Positions 34,876-42,408 of a DNA stretch of 64,000 bases are shown here, one piece after another. This DNA comes from Priestia iocasae. GTDB lineage: Bacteria; Bacillota; Bacilli; Bacillales; Bacillaceae_H. The position numbers and the translations under genes are program-made. The notes under the pieces were generated by a model, which did no database searches, was not told where the DNA came from, and saw only the letters and a list, made by a program, of their open reading frames with translations. The first letter of the stretch is position 1, and each line of letters opens with the position of its first letter. The DNA lies in assembly GCF_016909075.1 (NCBI RefSeq), contig NZ_JAFBFC010000005.1:1-64000 (forward strand). The letters run 5' to 3'.

Positions 34876-35358
34876 ATGAACGACTTACAAACAAAATTAG
34901 GAGGCGGATTGAATAAGATTCAAGATAGCCTTCAACAAGGAAAACAAAAGATCCAAGTTGCTCAAGAAGTTAGTCAGTATAAAAAAATCATTCAAGATGC
35001 TGGTATGCAACGCGCTGAGATATTACTACAAATTGGTGAAAATGTGTATCAGAAAGTGCGTAGTGGTGAGCTTCAACATGCAGAGCTTCTTCAAGATGTA
35101 CAAGCTATTTCAACACTAGACCGTAAAATTTATCAAGCTCAACAATCGATTTCTCAATTAACACAGGCATCGGCTTTAGGTGCGCTATGCAGTTGTGGCG
35201 CAGCCATTACACCAGCGGATAAATTTTGTGGATCATGTGGCAGTCAAGTAGAGCTTCAACAAACAAGTATCGAAGAAACGAAATCGTGCTCAACATGCGA
35301 AGAGCAAATTGCTGTTACAGCTAACTTCTGCACTTGTTGTGGCGCTATTGCGCATTAA
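34876..35358 (+). CDS. Coiled-coil protein with two C-terminal zinc ribbons
   Basis: The 160-residue soluble protein has an N-terminal helical region (about 1-100, likely coiled coil) and two zinc ribbons: CSCG with FCGSCG (about 110-128) and CSTCEEQ with FCTCCG (about 139-157). It starts at an ATG 7 bases after GAGGTG. I do not recognise a named family. It is divergent from the TcaA-like gene and followed 23 bp later by another zinc-ribbon protein, so four neighbouring genes include three with such ribbons. A structural or regulatory interaction domain is likelier than catalysis. Confidence 0.85.
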   Translation: MNDLQTKLGGGLNKIQDSLQQGKQKIQVAQEVSQYKKIIQDAGMQRAEILLQIGENVYQKVRSGELQHAELLQDVQAISTLDRKIYQAQQSISQLTQASALGALCSCGAAITPADKFCGSCGSQVELQQTSIEETKSCSTCEEQIAVTANFCTCCGAIAH

Positions 35359-35381
35359 TTGCAAGAGGAGGATATCATTCA

Positions 35382-37034
35382 ATGTATTGTCGAACATGCG
35401 GAACATCTAATTCAGATACAAGTAACTATTGTATGCATGATGGTACTGCTCTATCGAAAAAGGAATACCAAACAAAGTTACAACTTGTCAAAAAGGATGC
35501 AGCATTTTGTTCAAAATGCGGACATAAAACAGCGGACATAGAAAATTATTGCTCTTCATGCGGTAACGTCTTACATACATACGAAAAAGCAACGTCAGAT
35601 TCCCTCGGAAAAGCGGCTTCCTCGTTTACTATGAAAGAATCTACACAATTACCAACATTTCATTGGCCAAAATTTGAATTGTCTTTCTTAAAAAATGCAC
35701 TTATTCCAGCTATTGGCGCATTTGTCATTATGCTATTACTAAACTTAGCTGTCTCCAACAGTACAGAATCTTTTTACACAGACTTAATGAAGGATTTTCC
35801 CGAGGAAGCAGATTTTGAGATGTTAATTCATGAACTATCAGAAGAGCTGGATACAAACATAAAAAAGCCAGATCCCTTATATGGATTCACCGACAGTGTG
35901 ATGCAGTCTCACTTAATTGCACCTCATTTTGAAACATCTGTCAAAGGTGTAATAGATGAGGATGAAGGAAGCTTTAAGGTGAAATTCTCTCTCTCTTTCA
36001 TGCTTATTATTTTCATTTTTATTCCAATCATAGCCACATTGATTGCAGGTATTATTTATGGCCAACGCCACAAAGAAGCAAGTATACCAACTCGCCTTTA
36101 TTCAGCTCTTTGTATTGGATTAATCTATGGCCTATTTTTAAGTATTTTCTCATTATTTAGTGGCTTCTCTTATGATTTAAACTTGGTTAGTGAAGGTGAC
36201 AAAATAAACATTGAAGCAGCAACTTCTTATTCATTTATTAAAAGCTTTATACTCGCTGCTATCCTTGGTACTATTTTTAGCTTTGTTGGAACACTTTTTG
36301 CGGTTAATTATCGTCACTTTACTCGCACACTAGCAGAGACAGTTCCATACGGCCAAGTGATTCATCAAAGTTTTTCAACATTTGTTCGTGGTCTTATTTT
36401 AAGCATTGCAATTGGAATAGCCTTTATTATAAGTAAGGCTAACGAGCTAAAAGAAAACGTACTTTTCATGGAATTTGCTGACCTTGGTCCTTTAACAGCA
36501 TTAATTGAAAAAGCAAACACGCTTAGTCTCATGCTTGGTACACAAATTGGCTCAACCCTTTGGGGAATGGTTCACTTCACACCTTTAACGCTGAAGGTAG
36601 CTAACGACGATGAAAATATTGATATTGCTTACTCACTATTTTCTGGACTTGAGCTAGGAAGTGTACCTGACTATAGTGACTTTTTATTCGATAGTATTAG
36701 ATTAGAGGGACTTGGCACTTCATTTACCGTTAAACTACTTGTGATGATTCCAACTTTATTATTTGTTTGGTCGGGTTATAAAATTGCCAAATCTGGACAA
36801 TTCTCATTTGTATCTATTGCCTTATACAGTGCTATTTATAGCTTACTTGTATTAGCGCTTGGTTCTTTATCTCTATTAAGTGTTGATTTCTCTATGATTC
36901 AATCAGCATCTGAATACGGTGATAAAGCAAGCTTCTACCTAGGTATGGGGGCCCTAGGCTTATTTATTCGTAGCTTTATTTTCTCTTATCTTGTTACGTT
37001 TGCAAGTGGATTTATTACAAAATTAAAAGGTTAA
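35382..37034 (+). CDS. Zinc-ribbon polytopic membrane protein
   Basis: The protein of about 550 residues starts at an ATG after AGAGGAGGA. The N-terminus has two ribbons (YCRTCGTSN with YCMHDG, where the last cysteine of the usual four is replaced by Asp, then FCSKCGHK with YCSSCG). About eight membrane helices follow, starting near residue 95 (LIPAIGAFVIMLLLNLAV, IIFIFIPIIATLIAGIIYG, FIFSYLVTFASGFI). No transporter or enzyme signature is recognised. It is the second gene of an operon with the coiled-coil zinc-ribbon protein and ends at a strong terminator. The function is unknown. Confidence 0.85.
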   Translation: MYCRTCGTSNSDTSNYCMHDGTALSKKEYQTKLQLVKKDAAFCSKCGHKTADIENYCSSCGNVLHTYEKATSDSLGKAASSFTMKESTQLPTFHWPKFELSFLKNALIPAIGAFVIMLLLNLAVSNSTESFYTDLMKDFPEEADFEMLIHELSEELDTNIKKPDPLYGFTDSVMQSHLIAPHFETSVKGVIDEDEGSFKVKFSLSFMLIIFIFIPIIATLIAGIIYGQRHKEASIPTRLYSALCIGLIYGLFLSIFSLFSGFSYDLNLVSEGDKINIEAATSYSFIKSFILAAILGTIFSFVGTLFAVNYRHFTRTLAETVPYGQVIHQSFSTFVRGLILSIAIGIAFIISKANELKENVLFMEFADLGPLTALIEKANTLSLMLGTQIGSTLWGMVHFTPLTLKVANDDENIDIAYSLFSGLELGSVPDYSDFLFDSIRLEGLGTSFTVKLLVMIPTLLFVWSGYKIAKSGQFSFVSIALYSAIYSLLVLALGSLSLLSVDFSMIQSASEYGDKASFYLGMGALGLFIRSFIFSYLVTFASGFITKLKG

Positions 37035-37042
37035 AAAACATA

Positions 37043-37082
37043 GAGGGTGAATCAAGAGGAAATCTGTTGATTCACCCTTTTT
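37043..37082 (+). terminator. Terminator of the zinc-ribbon operon
   Basis: AGGGTGAATCAA pairs with TTGATTCACCCT, followed by TTTTTATAA. Confidence 0.9.
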
Positions 37083-37240
37083 ATAAACTCGTATCATAAA
37101 AAGAACATTTAATAATCACAGCACTCACACTAAAACCTTTTTACTAAAACAAAAAGAATAAAAAAGAAGATAAAAGACCTAAAAAGAGCCTTTTTGCTCA
37201 TTTTACTAGACTAAATATGTAGTACTATATATGTAGTCAC

Positions 37241-37379
37241 ATAAGTCGACGAAAGGGCAAAGCCATTGAAAAATGGTGACGCAAAGCTAAAGGGGCTAAC
37301 GTCTCATAAAGACTATGCTCGCCAGTTGCCGAATCACTTCCTCTCTTCGTCTTATGGATAGTCAAATGATGAAGGAGGA
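37241..37379 (+). promoter_or_regulatory. Cyclic-di-GMP-I (GEMM-I) riboswitch with a translational expression platform
   Basis: The core has the class hallmarks: GGGCAA (37255-37260) pairing with TTGCC (37326-37330); a P2 stem CCATT-GAAA-AATGG with GNRA tetraloop (37263-37276); the conserved GACGCAAAGC (37278-37287); a P3 hairpin GTCT/AGAC; and GCCAGTTGCC at the 3' end. Three G residues before CAAA suggest c-di-GMP rather than cGAMP specificity. Downstream, TCCTCTCTTC (37339-37348) can pair with the ribosome binding site GAAGGAGGA (37371-37379) with one bulged T, so translation control is likely. TTCGTCTTATG (37346-37356) could instead extend P1 with CATAA...GACGAA (37240-37252), an alternative pairing overlapping the anti-Shine-Dalgarno. 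No terminator lies between aptamer and gene. Confidence 0.9.
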
Positions 37380-37387
37380 TCTATAAG

Positions 37388-37489
37388 GTGAATGTGCGGT
37401 GGCTGACACCAGAGCGAAAAGAACAGTTATTTTGTGCTGTTTTATCGTTAGTAATTGCTTCAATTGTTGTAATGATGGCTCAATCGTAA
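37388..37489 (+). CDS. 33-residue single-pass membrane peptide under the c-di-GMP riboswitch
   Basis: A GTG at 37388, nine bases after AAGGAGG, opens a 33-codon frame: MNVRWLTPERKEQ, then a hydrophobic helix (LFCAVLSLVIASIVVMMA) and QS, stop TAA. The charged N-terminal third and one helix predict a small membrane protein, probably with the N-terminus in the cytoplasm by the positive-inside rule. Nothing else follows before a strong terminator, so this is the only gene the riboswitch can control in cis. I do not recognise a family. It lies next to a sensor kinase operon on the opposite strand. The frame is convincing because of riboswitch, ribosome binding site and terminator together. Confidence 0.75.
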   Translation: MNVRWLTPERKEQLFCAVLSLVIASIVVMMAQS

Positions 37490-37502
37490 ACATGTACATA
37501 GC

Positions 37503-37547
37503 GAAAAAGGAGAGACGTTTCATTTTAGATGAACGACTCTCCTTTTC
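37503..37547. terminator. Bidirectional terminator
   Basis: AAAAGGAGAG-CGTT-CAT and ATG-AACG-CTCTCCTTTT form a long stem with small bulges. It ends the riboswitch transcript and, from the other side, the kinase-regulator operon. Confidence 0.88.
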
Positions 37548-37596
37548 TTTTATTTAGCCACTCTTTAAAATTGGTACAGCCCTCTTCTTACATCTC

Positions 37597-37956
37597 TCAT
37601 TCCTTAAAAGCATCTAAGCATCGTTGAATATCTTTTGTTACTATGGGCTTCAACAAGCAGCTGACTCTTTTGTTTTTAAAGTCATCGAGAATCGAGTGAC
37701 GATGAGCTGTTGTAAAGATAATGATGAGATTTTGTTGCTGATTAAGCAATTGATGAGCTAGCTCGATACCCGTCATTTCAGGCATTTCCACATCTAAGAA
37801 GACCAAATCAGGCTGTTCTCCTTGTTCAAATGCACGTAGTACCTCTGTTGGGCTTAAAAAGCTTCCAATTAATTCAAGATCTTTTATCGGCGCAATTTTA
37901 CGCTTCATATAGTTTAAAATATGAGGCTCATCTTCAACAATCATGACGGTATACAT
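37597..37956 (-). CDS. Receiver-only response regulator
   Basis: The 119-residue protein is a single receiver domain (MIVEDEPHIL, phospho-acceptor D55 in LVFLDVEMPEMTG, conserved Thr in IIFTTAHRH, Lys in CLLKPI). It resembles the receiver of LytTR-type regulators such as LytR/AgrA, but the DNA-binding domain is absent: the stop follows directly after the last receiver helix. The open frame ends naturally, and 50 bp later is a terminator, so I see no sign of a frameshifted output domain. Its ATG follows the kinase stop with no gap. It may act as a phosphate shuttle, sink or protein-binding regulator. Confidence 0.88.
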   Translation of the reverse strand: MYTVMIVEDEPHILNYMKRKIAPIKDLELIGSFLSPTEVLRAFEQGEQPDLVFLDVEMPEMTGIELAHQLLNQQQNLIIIFTTAHRHSILDDFKNKRVSCLLKPIVTKDIQRCLDAFKE

Positions 37957-40900
37957 TTACTTCACCACCTCTACAACAGAAGTACATCGTTGTTTTGGTA
38001 ACAACAAGGTGCACTTCGTTCCTTTGCCTTGCTCAGAATGAATATGAAACGAAGCATTGTGATAGGATTGCACACGTCTATCTATATTTTTCACGCCTAC
38101 CCCTTTTCCTGTTTTCTTTAGTTCTTCTATTTGCTGCTGACTCATCCCAATTCCGTCATCTTCAACAGTCATGCAAATAAACTCTCCTTGTTCTTCAATG
38201 GTTAACGTGACCGTTCCTTCTCCTCTTTTATGAAACAGTCCATGTCGAATCGCGTTTTCCACTAACGGTTGAATTAATAAAGCTGGTATCATGATTTCTT
38301 CTTTTAACATCGAAGTCACGTGTACTTCATAATGTATACGCTCAGAAAATCGTAGTTTTTCAAGCTCAACATATTCCTGGATTAACTCTAGCTCTTGATA
38401 GAGTGGAATTCTTTGATGAGGATGGTCCATTTGAAATAAATAACGCAAATAATGGCTAAGCGATGCAAGGAGTTCTGCTGCTCTGTCTCCATCTTCATAA
38501 CAAATCGCAATAATGTTGCTTATCGCATTATGCAAAAAGTGTGGATTAATTTGGGCCTGTAAATAAGCAAGCTCATGCTGAAGGGCTTGTTCCATCGAAT
38601 CGTTTAGCTTTAAGAGCACCCGTATACGAGATTGAATTTCTTCTTCCGTAAACGGCTTTAAAATGTAATCATTTGCACCCGCTTGATAAGCTAACTCAAT
38701 GTCTTTTTCTCCATTTCGAACAGTGGCCATAATGATGGGCAGATCAAGAATAGAGTGATTTTCTCGGATAAGCTGAACAAGCTCAATACCAGACATTTTA
38801 GGCATCATGACGTCTGTAATAACAAGATCTACTTTATGCTCATTCAATAATTGAAGAGCGTGATCTCCTCGATATGCAACAAAAAGCTCAAATTGATCTT
38901 CTAACATTAACGTCAGAACACGAATGTTTGTCGGTTCATCGTCCACAAGTAAAATTCGTTTCTTTTGTTGCTCATGTTCGCTTTTTTCATATGAAGACGT
39001 TTTGATGTTTTGTCGACAATTGATTGAGTTGCTTTCTTTATCAAGTTCGTCTCCTTTTGCGCTTAAAAGCTGAATTGAAATGGTTGTTCCTTTTCCAACG
39101 ATTGAATGCTCTACCCATACATCACCGTTCATTTTACGCGCTAGTTGCCGACTAATATAAAGTCCTAATCCCATTCCATTATCTGAAAACTGCTTTGGAG
39201 AAACGACACGATAGGAATCTTCAAAAACCATGTCCCATTCCTCTTTAGGTATCCCTATACCAGTGTCGGTAATAGACACGAAGAGATTCTCACCCTCACG
39301 CTTTGCCGTAGCCGTCACCTGTCCAGTATCTGTATACTTAACAGCATTGGCTACTAGGTTGTATAACACTTGACGTAGTCTGTTTTCATCAGCCTGCACA
39401 AAGGTCATCGGCTTAATGTCATTAATTAACCGCACTTCTTTTTCTCGTGTGTTAAATGATAGTAGTTGAAAAACGAGTTGAACGACAACCGATATGTCTA
39501 CGCTCTTCATTTGTACATGTATGTCTTCATGTCGTAATTTAATCGCATCAGTTAAGTCATTTACAAGAAGCGAAAGCTTCATCGATGTATCTTGAATAAG
39601 TGCAATATTTTCTTTTTGACGACTTAGGTTTTCTTGCTTTTCTTTTAATAGATGATTTGAGATGTTAATAATGCCGTGAAGAGGGGTTTTTAATTCATGC
39701 GAGGTTCGAGCTAGAAACTCATCTTTGATGTCATTTGATTTTTGCAATTGATCGGATAATAATTGCACTTCATTCATTTTATTTGTAAAACGGCGTGCTA
39801 GAAAAAGGTTTAAGGCCGTTAGAAAACCAATGGTGCTAAACTTCCCAATGACATTCGAATTTGTATAGCCTGTATGATACAGAATGCTATTCACCATCAG
39901 CGCCATAATAAAGAACACAATGCCAGCTACGTACCAAAATTCATTAGAAGAGGATTGTCTCTTTTCACTTTTTATGAGAATCGTTAACAAACGAACAATG
40001 AACCAACCAAGCATCACAAAAATGTACAGTGTCATAAAAGGTTTCATATGTGTATAGAACTGATAAGGTAAACCTACAACGGCTACACAAAAACAAAGTA
40101 TAGGCGACGCAATCATGCGGATCACCTTTTTACTAAGCACTCTTGGCTCTAGTGATTGAAGAAAAAAGATAAGAACGGTCATACTTAAGAAAATACTTAA
40201 ATCTTGTAATTTGTAAGTTATTTGAAAAGATAAATAACCGTCTAATAAACGCATCAAAAGCTTTTCACCCGTTGTCGCCACTAAAAGAGAAACTAAAAGT
40301 AAATGAAGTCCACTATATAAATAAATCATTTCCTTGTTTCTCATTTGATACAAATAGAGATGAAAGATACCAAACACAAGAAATAAATAAACGCCTGCCA
40401 TGTCACTTCCAAACGAAAGAAACGAATTCATCGTCATTTCTTCCATGCTACCTAGCTGAATAGGATGAGCAATCCCCCCATCATAAAACAGATAGTTAGA
40501 CACTTGAAGAACGAGCTCTACTTCGCTTGCGGGCTGAATCGGCACCGTATATGGAATATTTTTCGCTTCGTGCTCCTTAAAACGCTCATGAGGCTTCCCC
40601 ATCTCTTTGACTAATTCACCATTCACATAAAGCCGGTGAGACATCCATACATTTTGAACTTTAAGGAGTAGCTCCTCAGAATCTGGTAAACGAATGGATA
40701 AATGATACGTTCCATTCCCTCGGTTCTTTTGCTGATAATTCTCCTTCTCACTCCATCGCCCAGGAACTTTAATGGATACGGGTGTGTGGTTGGCTAATTC
40801 ACTTGGTTTCAACAGTTGGTCTGGGTAGAAATCCCACTCACCGTTCAACAAACTCACACCGTCCTGATCAAACATCCAATTTGTTAAATTCAGCTCTCCT

Positions 40901-41022
40901 CCCACAGCTTTTGGCGATTGATGAATGGATGCTGTTGGATAGTACTCTAACCATAAAAGAAGCAAAATCGCTCCAATTGTCAGCACACGACTAAACCAAT
41001 GCGTTCCACCCTTTTTTTTCAA
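37957..41022 (-). CDS. Hybrid sensor kinase with 7TM sensor, two kinase cores and a receiver
   Basis: The 1021-residue protein has an N-terminal helix (about 11-27) and an extracellular jelly-roll of 7TMR-DISM type (about 45-195), then seven membrane helices (about 205-410). Next are HisKA with H442 (FLARTSHELKTPLHG) and an HATPase domain (about 540-655: NLVANAVKYT, DTGIGIP, GMGLGLYISRQL), and a receiver (about 688-800, D737 in LVITDVMMPKMSG). The C-terminus is a LytS-type second kinase (H828 in QINPHFLHN, then LLIQPLVENAIRHG, VEDDGIGM). Two kinases of different families in one chain are unusual. The start is a TTG 7 bases after GAGGTG. Its gene precedes the receiver-only regulator. Confidence 0.93.
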   Translation of the reverse strand: MKKKGGTHWFSRVLTIGAILLLLWLEYYPTASIHQSPKAVGGELNLTNWMFDQDGVSLLNGEWDFYPDQLLKPSELANHTPVSIKVPGRWSEKENYQQKNRGNGTYHLSIRLPDSEELLLKVQNVWMSHRLYVNGELVKEMGKPHERFKEHEAKNIPYTVPIQPASEVELVLQVSNYLFYDGGIAHPIQLGSMEEMTMNSFLSFGSDMAGVYLFLVFGIFHLYLYQMRNKEMIYLYSGLHLLLVSLLVATTGEKLLMRLLDGYLSFQITYKLQDLSIFLSMTVLIFFLQSLEPRVLSKKVIRMIASPILCFCVAVVGLPYQFYTHMKPFMTLYIFVMLGWFIVRLLTILIKSEKRQSSSNEFWYVAGIVFFIMALMVNSILYHTGYTNSNVIGKFSTIGFLTALNLFLARRFTNKMNEVQLLSDQLQKSNDIKDEFLARTSHELKTPLHGIINISNHLLKEKQENLSRQKENIALIQDTSMKLSLLVNDLTDAIKLRHEDIHVQMKSVDISVVVQLVFQLLSFNTREKEVRLINDIKPMTFVQADENRLRQVLYNLVANAVKYTDTGQVTATAKREGENLFVSITDTGIGIPKEEWDMVFEDSYRVVSPKQFSDNGMGLGLYISRQLARKMNGDVWVEHSIVGKGTTISIQLLSAKGDELDKESNSINCRQNIKTSSYEKSEHEQQKKRILLVDDEPTNIRVLTLMLEDQFELFVAYRGDHALQLLNEHKVDLVITDVMMPKMSGIELVQLIRENHSILDLPIIMATVRNGEKDIELAYQAGANDYILKPFTEEEIQSRIRVLLKLNDSMEQALQHELAYLQAQINPHFLHNAISNIIAICYEDGDRAAELLASLSHYLRYLFQMDHPHQRIPLYQELELIQEYVELEKLRFSERIHYEVHVTSMLKEEIMIPALLIQPLVENAIRHGLFHKRGEGTVTLTIEEQGEFICMTVEDDGIGMSQQQIEELKKTGKGVGVKNIDRRVQSYHNASFHIHSEQGKGTKCTLLLPKQRCTSVVEVVK

Positions 41023-41435
41023 TTTTTTGCACCTCAGTTACGATTAATTGTTCAAAAAAACACCTATTCACCTTGCATACATACGATTAATGAATGTAAA
41101 ATGCACAAAATCTATTAACCTACTCTATTCTACTTATATTCTATGTTTGCTTCTTTTTATGACGGAAAATACAACTTTATTTTGGCAAGAGAACGATGTT
41201 TCCATATGTAAACTTATATCTCAATACAGTCTACATTTTTACAAATACTCTGTAGAGCCAATTATCCATGGTAACTGTTTCACCATCAATAAGTGCTCGT
41301 ATTCTAATTAGTGATCGATTTTGATTATCTATAAATTTTTCCCAATTAGTCGATACAATAGATAGATATTCCCTTCCCCATAAAAAAGGATGAGAATGTA
41401 CATATAATTAATGAAAGAACGAGGAGAAAAACAAC
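41023..41435. other. Divergent intergenic region
   Basis: About 410 bp of AT-rich DNA separating the kinase gene from the lipoprotein gene. An 87-codon frame (41048-41311) has no ribosome binding site and unlikely composition and was not called. I see no RNA element here. Confidence 0.5.
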
Positions 41436-42371
41436 ATGAGGAAAAGAGCATTATTTTTATTCTTATTTCTAGTATTAGCAGGTTGTAGCAGTGAATCCAC
41501 CACTCAATCTGAACCGACTTTCAACTCAGAAAAAGAACAGACAGCTATAACGACAAACGAATCAACCGAAAAGAGTACGGCTGAACAAAACAAACAAGTA
41601 AAAAATGAAGAAGCCTTTGATTGGTCAGGAGAATGGGTATTTTTAAGTGATGATAACCTTGGAACTCTTCGTATTGAACAAGAAGATGATCATACTATTC
41701 GTTATCACTTAGGTGGCTCCTCGATTAGTGCGGTGAACCATAGCTCCTACGGTAACTTACTAGAAGGAAAAGGTACCATTCAAGATGATACCATCCTATT
41801 TACTAATGACCTACAAAAAGAATGTGGTGGGACCATGGTCCGTGATGGAAGCAGGATAACCGTTACTGTAAAAGATGAAAACTGTCACACATCTCGAGTA
41901 CACCTAGATGGCGAATATAAAAAGCTTGACCATATCAAAAAACAACCTCTTTTTAATATGAAAGATGGAAAAATGGTCGTGTGGGGTATTTTTCTAGGTG
42001 ATAATCCGTCGGCTGTTAAATCGCTTCACGGTAATCCCGACTATGAAGGACCTGATGAAGATGGTTTTTACGAATGGATTCAAGATTATAAAAGAAAAGA
42101 ACTATTTGTTTCCTATTCTAGTAATCAAACCGTCTCTATTCATGGAGTAGCGCCTAAGAAGCTTTTCTTAAAAGCAGCAGAAGTGAAACTTTCGGGAGAA
42201 CGCTATCGAAGCGAAGATGGAGCAAACTATATCTATGTTCCTGAAACAGAAGAGCTTCTAATTTATCGGACTGACAGTGAAAACCCATCAACCATCACCT
42301 TTTTTATGACATATGCTGACGGAAACTTCCACGCTGGTGTGGAAGGTGGGTGGATTATACCTGTTAAATAA
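41436..42371 (+). CDS. Lipoprotein of unknown function
   Basis: The 311-residue protein has a lipoprotein signal with lipobox LAGC (Cys 17), then a Thr/Glu/Ser-rich linker (about 18-60) and two globular parts. One is beta-rich (about 62-160, WSGEWVFLSDDN and GTLRIEQEDDH), reminiscent of small extracellular beta-barrel domains. The other spans about 170-311 (WGIFLGDNPSAVKSLHGNPDYEG), resembling the short repeats that precede CAP domains in YkwD-type proteins. I do not recognise a family with certainty. AGGAG precedes the ATG at a good distance. It is transcribed alone and ends at a bidirectional terminator. Confidence 0.8.
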   Translation: MRKRALFLFLFLVLAGCSSESTTQSEPTFNSEKEQTAITTNESTEKSTAEQNKQVKNEEAFDWSGEWVFLSDDNLGTLRIEQEDDHTIRYHLGGSSISAVNHSSYGNLLEGKGTIQDDTILFTNDLQKECGGTMVRDGSRITVTVKDENCHTSRVHLDGEYKKLDHIKKQPLFNMKDGKMVVWGIFLGDNPSAVKSLHGNPDYEGPDEDGFYEWIQDYKRKELFVSYSSNQTVSIHGVAPKKLFLKAAEVKLSGERYRSEDGANYIYVPETEELLIYRTDSENPSTITFFMTYADGNFHAGVEGGWIIPVK

Positions 42372-42372
42372 G

Positions 42373-42408
42373 CAAAAAGGAGAGCTCTAAAAAGAGACTC
42401 TCCTTTTC
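42373..42408. terminator. Bidirectional terminator
   Basis: AAAAAGGAGAG pairs with CTCTCCTTTT around an A-rich loop. It lies between the lipoprotein gene and the convergent YfhO-like gene, overlapping the 3' end of the latter. Confidence 0.85.

Noticed and set aside
41048-41311. 87-codon plus-strand frame between kinase and lipoprotein genes
   Set aside because: No ribosome binding site and an AT-driven composition in a divergent promoter region.
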